IMG/VR virus record: IMGVR_UViG_3300017773_000183
Location: 1-21,245 of that record
Length of the DNA: 21,245 nt
Source of the DNA: a virus
Strand: one strand, 5' to 3'
Below the pieces are notes generated by a model, which had not been told where the DNA came from, did not search any database, and worked only from the letters and a program-made list of their open reading frames with translations. Positions within the stretch are counted from its first letter, which is position 1, and each line of letters begins with the position of its first letter. Of this stretch, positions 20,858 through 21,245 are shown in pieces. A program made the translations under genes and the position numbers.

Positions 20858-21245
20858 ATGAACATAAATGCTTTAATTAGAGAATGGGCTTGGCGTGTCA
20901 ACGATGGAATGCCAGACCCAAAAAATAGAAATCACATCCAAGTACTTGAATCTGTTTTAAAAGCTTATAAATATCCTCAAGAATTTATAGATGGCTACTT
21001 AAAAAACTTAACAGAAGCCGAAGTAGATTCTGAAACTCCCGTAAAATATAAAGATGAAAATGGTGAAAGAAAAGAAATGGCTTTTGCTACAGCTCTAAAG
21101 CAATCAGATGGTCATCCTGCTAGAATAGAAGCAGAAAAAATGAAAGATGAAGATCCTGAAGATACAGCTGCTGCGTCTAAGAGTATGTATGATAACCCTG
21201 AAAAAGGCTCGGATGCTGCTGAAAAGAAAGCTATAGAAAAGAAAC
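20858..21245 (+). CDS. Hypothetical protein, partial at the right edge
   Basis: 129 residues are visible, open to the window end. ATG 20858 is chosen because AAGGA lies about 7 nt upstream; ATG 20851 is out of frame and stops after nine codons. The N-terminus MNINALIREWAWRVNDGMPD with NRNHIQVLESVLKAYKYPQE is a helical module (residues 1-55) that I recall in unnamed marine myophage proteins. It ends KNLTE, an (L/I)xE-type site. Residues about 62-90 hold VKYKDENGERKEM and DGHPAR, another short motif that recurs in phage proteins. The remainder is Asp, Glu, Lys and Ala-rich and probably disordered. Function unknown; a virion or head-internal protein is possible. Confidence 0.78.
   Translation, partial: MNINALIREWAWRVNDGMPDPKNRNHIQVLESVLKAYKYPQEFIDGYLKNLTEAEVDSETPVKYKDENGERKEMAFATALKQSDGHPARIEAEKMKDEDPEDTAAASKSMYDNPEKGSDAAEKKAIEKK

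Noticed and set aside
1-21245. tRNA genes, CRISPR arrays, insertion sequences, integrase or attachment sites
   Set aside because: None seen: no cloverleaf-like arms, no regularly spaced direct repeats, no transposase or recombinase motifs in any frame.

Overview
The window is a piece of the late (virion) gene module of a T4-like contractile-tailed phage. All convincing genes lie on the + strand and are tightly packed. Composition is very A+T-rich, roughly one third G+C by eye. T4-type gp22, gp23, gp13, gp15, gp18, gp19 and gp26 homologues are recognisable, together with PhoH and a phage-encoded ribosomal protein bS21. That combination is known from marine T4-like phages, including low-G+C phages of SAR11 (Pelagibacter). 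The host assignment is an inference; nothing in the window proves it.

Layout. 1-2738: the end of an upstream gene with a Cys-rich tail, then three uncharacterised proteins that are probably head-internal or virion proteins. 2833-3147: bS21 as its own transcription unit between two terminators. 3361-5798: prohead scaffold (gp22) and major capsid protein (gp23), then a terminator. 5896-6576: phoH. 6616-9039: neck and tail-completion genes (gp13, a gp14-position gene, gp15). 9102-9353: a small coiled-coil protein. 9438-11670: tail sheath gp18 and tail tube gp19, then a terminator. 11761-19790: gp26-family protein, a small downstream ORF probably reached by ribosomal frameshifting, a 97-aa protein, the tape measure, a baseplate/tail protein, a LysM (gp53-like) protein, a 680-aa Cys-rich hub-like protein and a 183-aa unknown. 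19830-20828: a short family A DNA polymerase-like protein lacking an exonuclease domain. 20858-end: a partial gene of unknown function.

Regulation. Most transcription units are preceded by a G/T-ATATTTATA motif 16-52 nt before the start codon. This is the reverse complement of the T4 late promoter core (TATAAATA) and is probably this phage's late promoter. Four factor-independent terminators separate the units. Adjacent tail genes are coupled by TAATG or TAATATG junctions.

The strongest novelty candidates are four. (1) A T7 run, a 6-nt spacer and a perfect 7-bp hairpin at the 3' end of the gp26-family gene, which looks like a programmed frameshift making a tail-assembly chaperone pair. (2) The truncated family A polymerase inside a structural module. 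(3) The phage bS21, which lacks a Shine-Dalgarno although its neighbours have strong ones. (4) The inverted late-promoter-like motif. No intergenic stretch exceeds 300 bases; the longest, 3148-3360, holds a terminator, a promoter-like motif and a structured leader.
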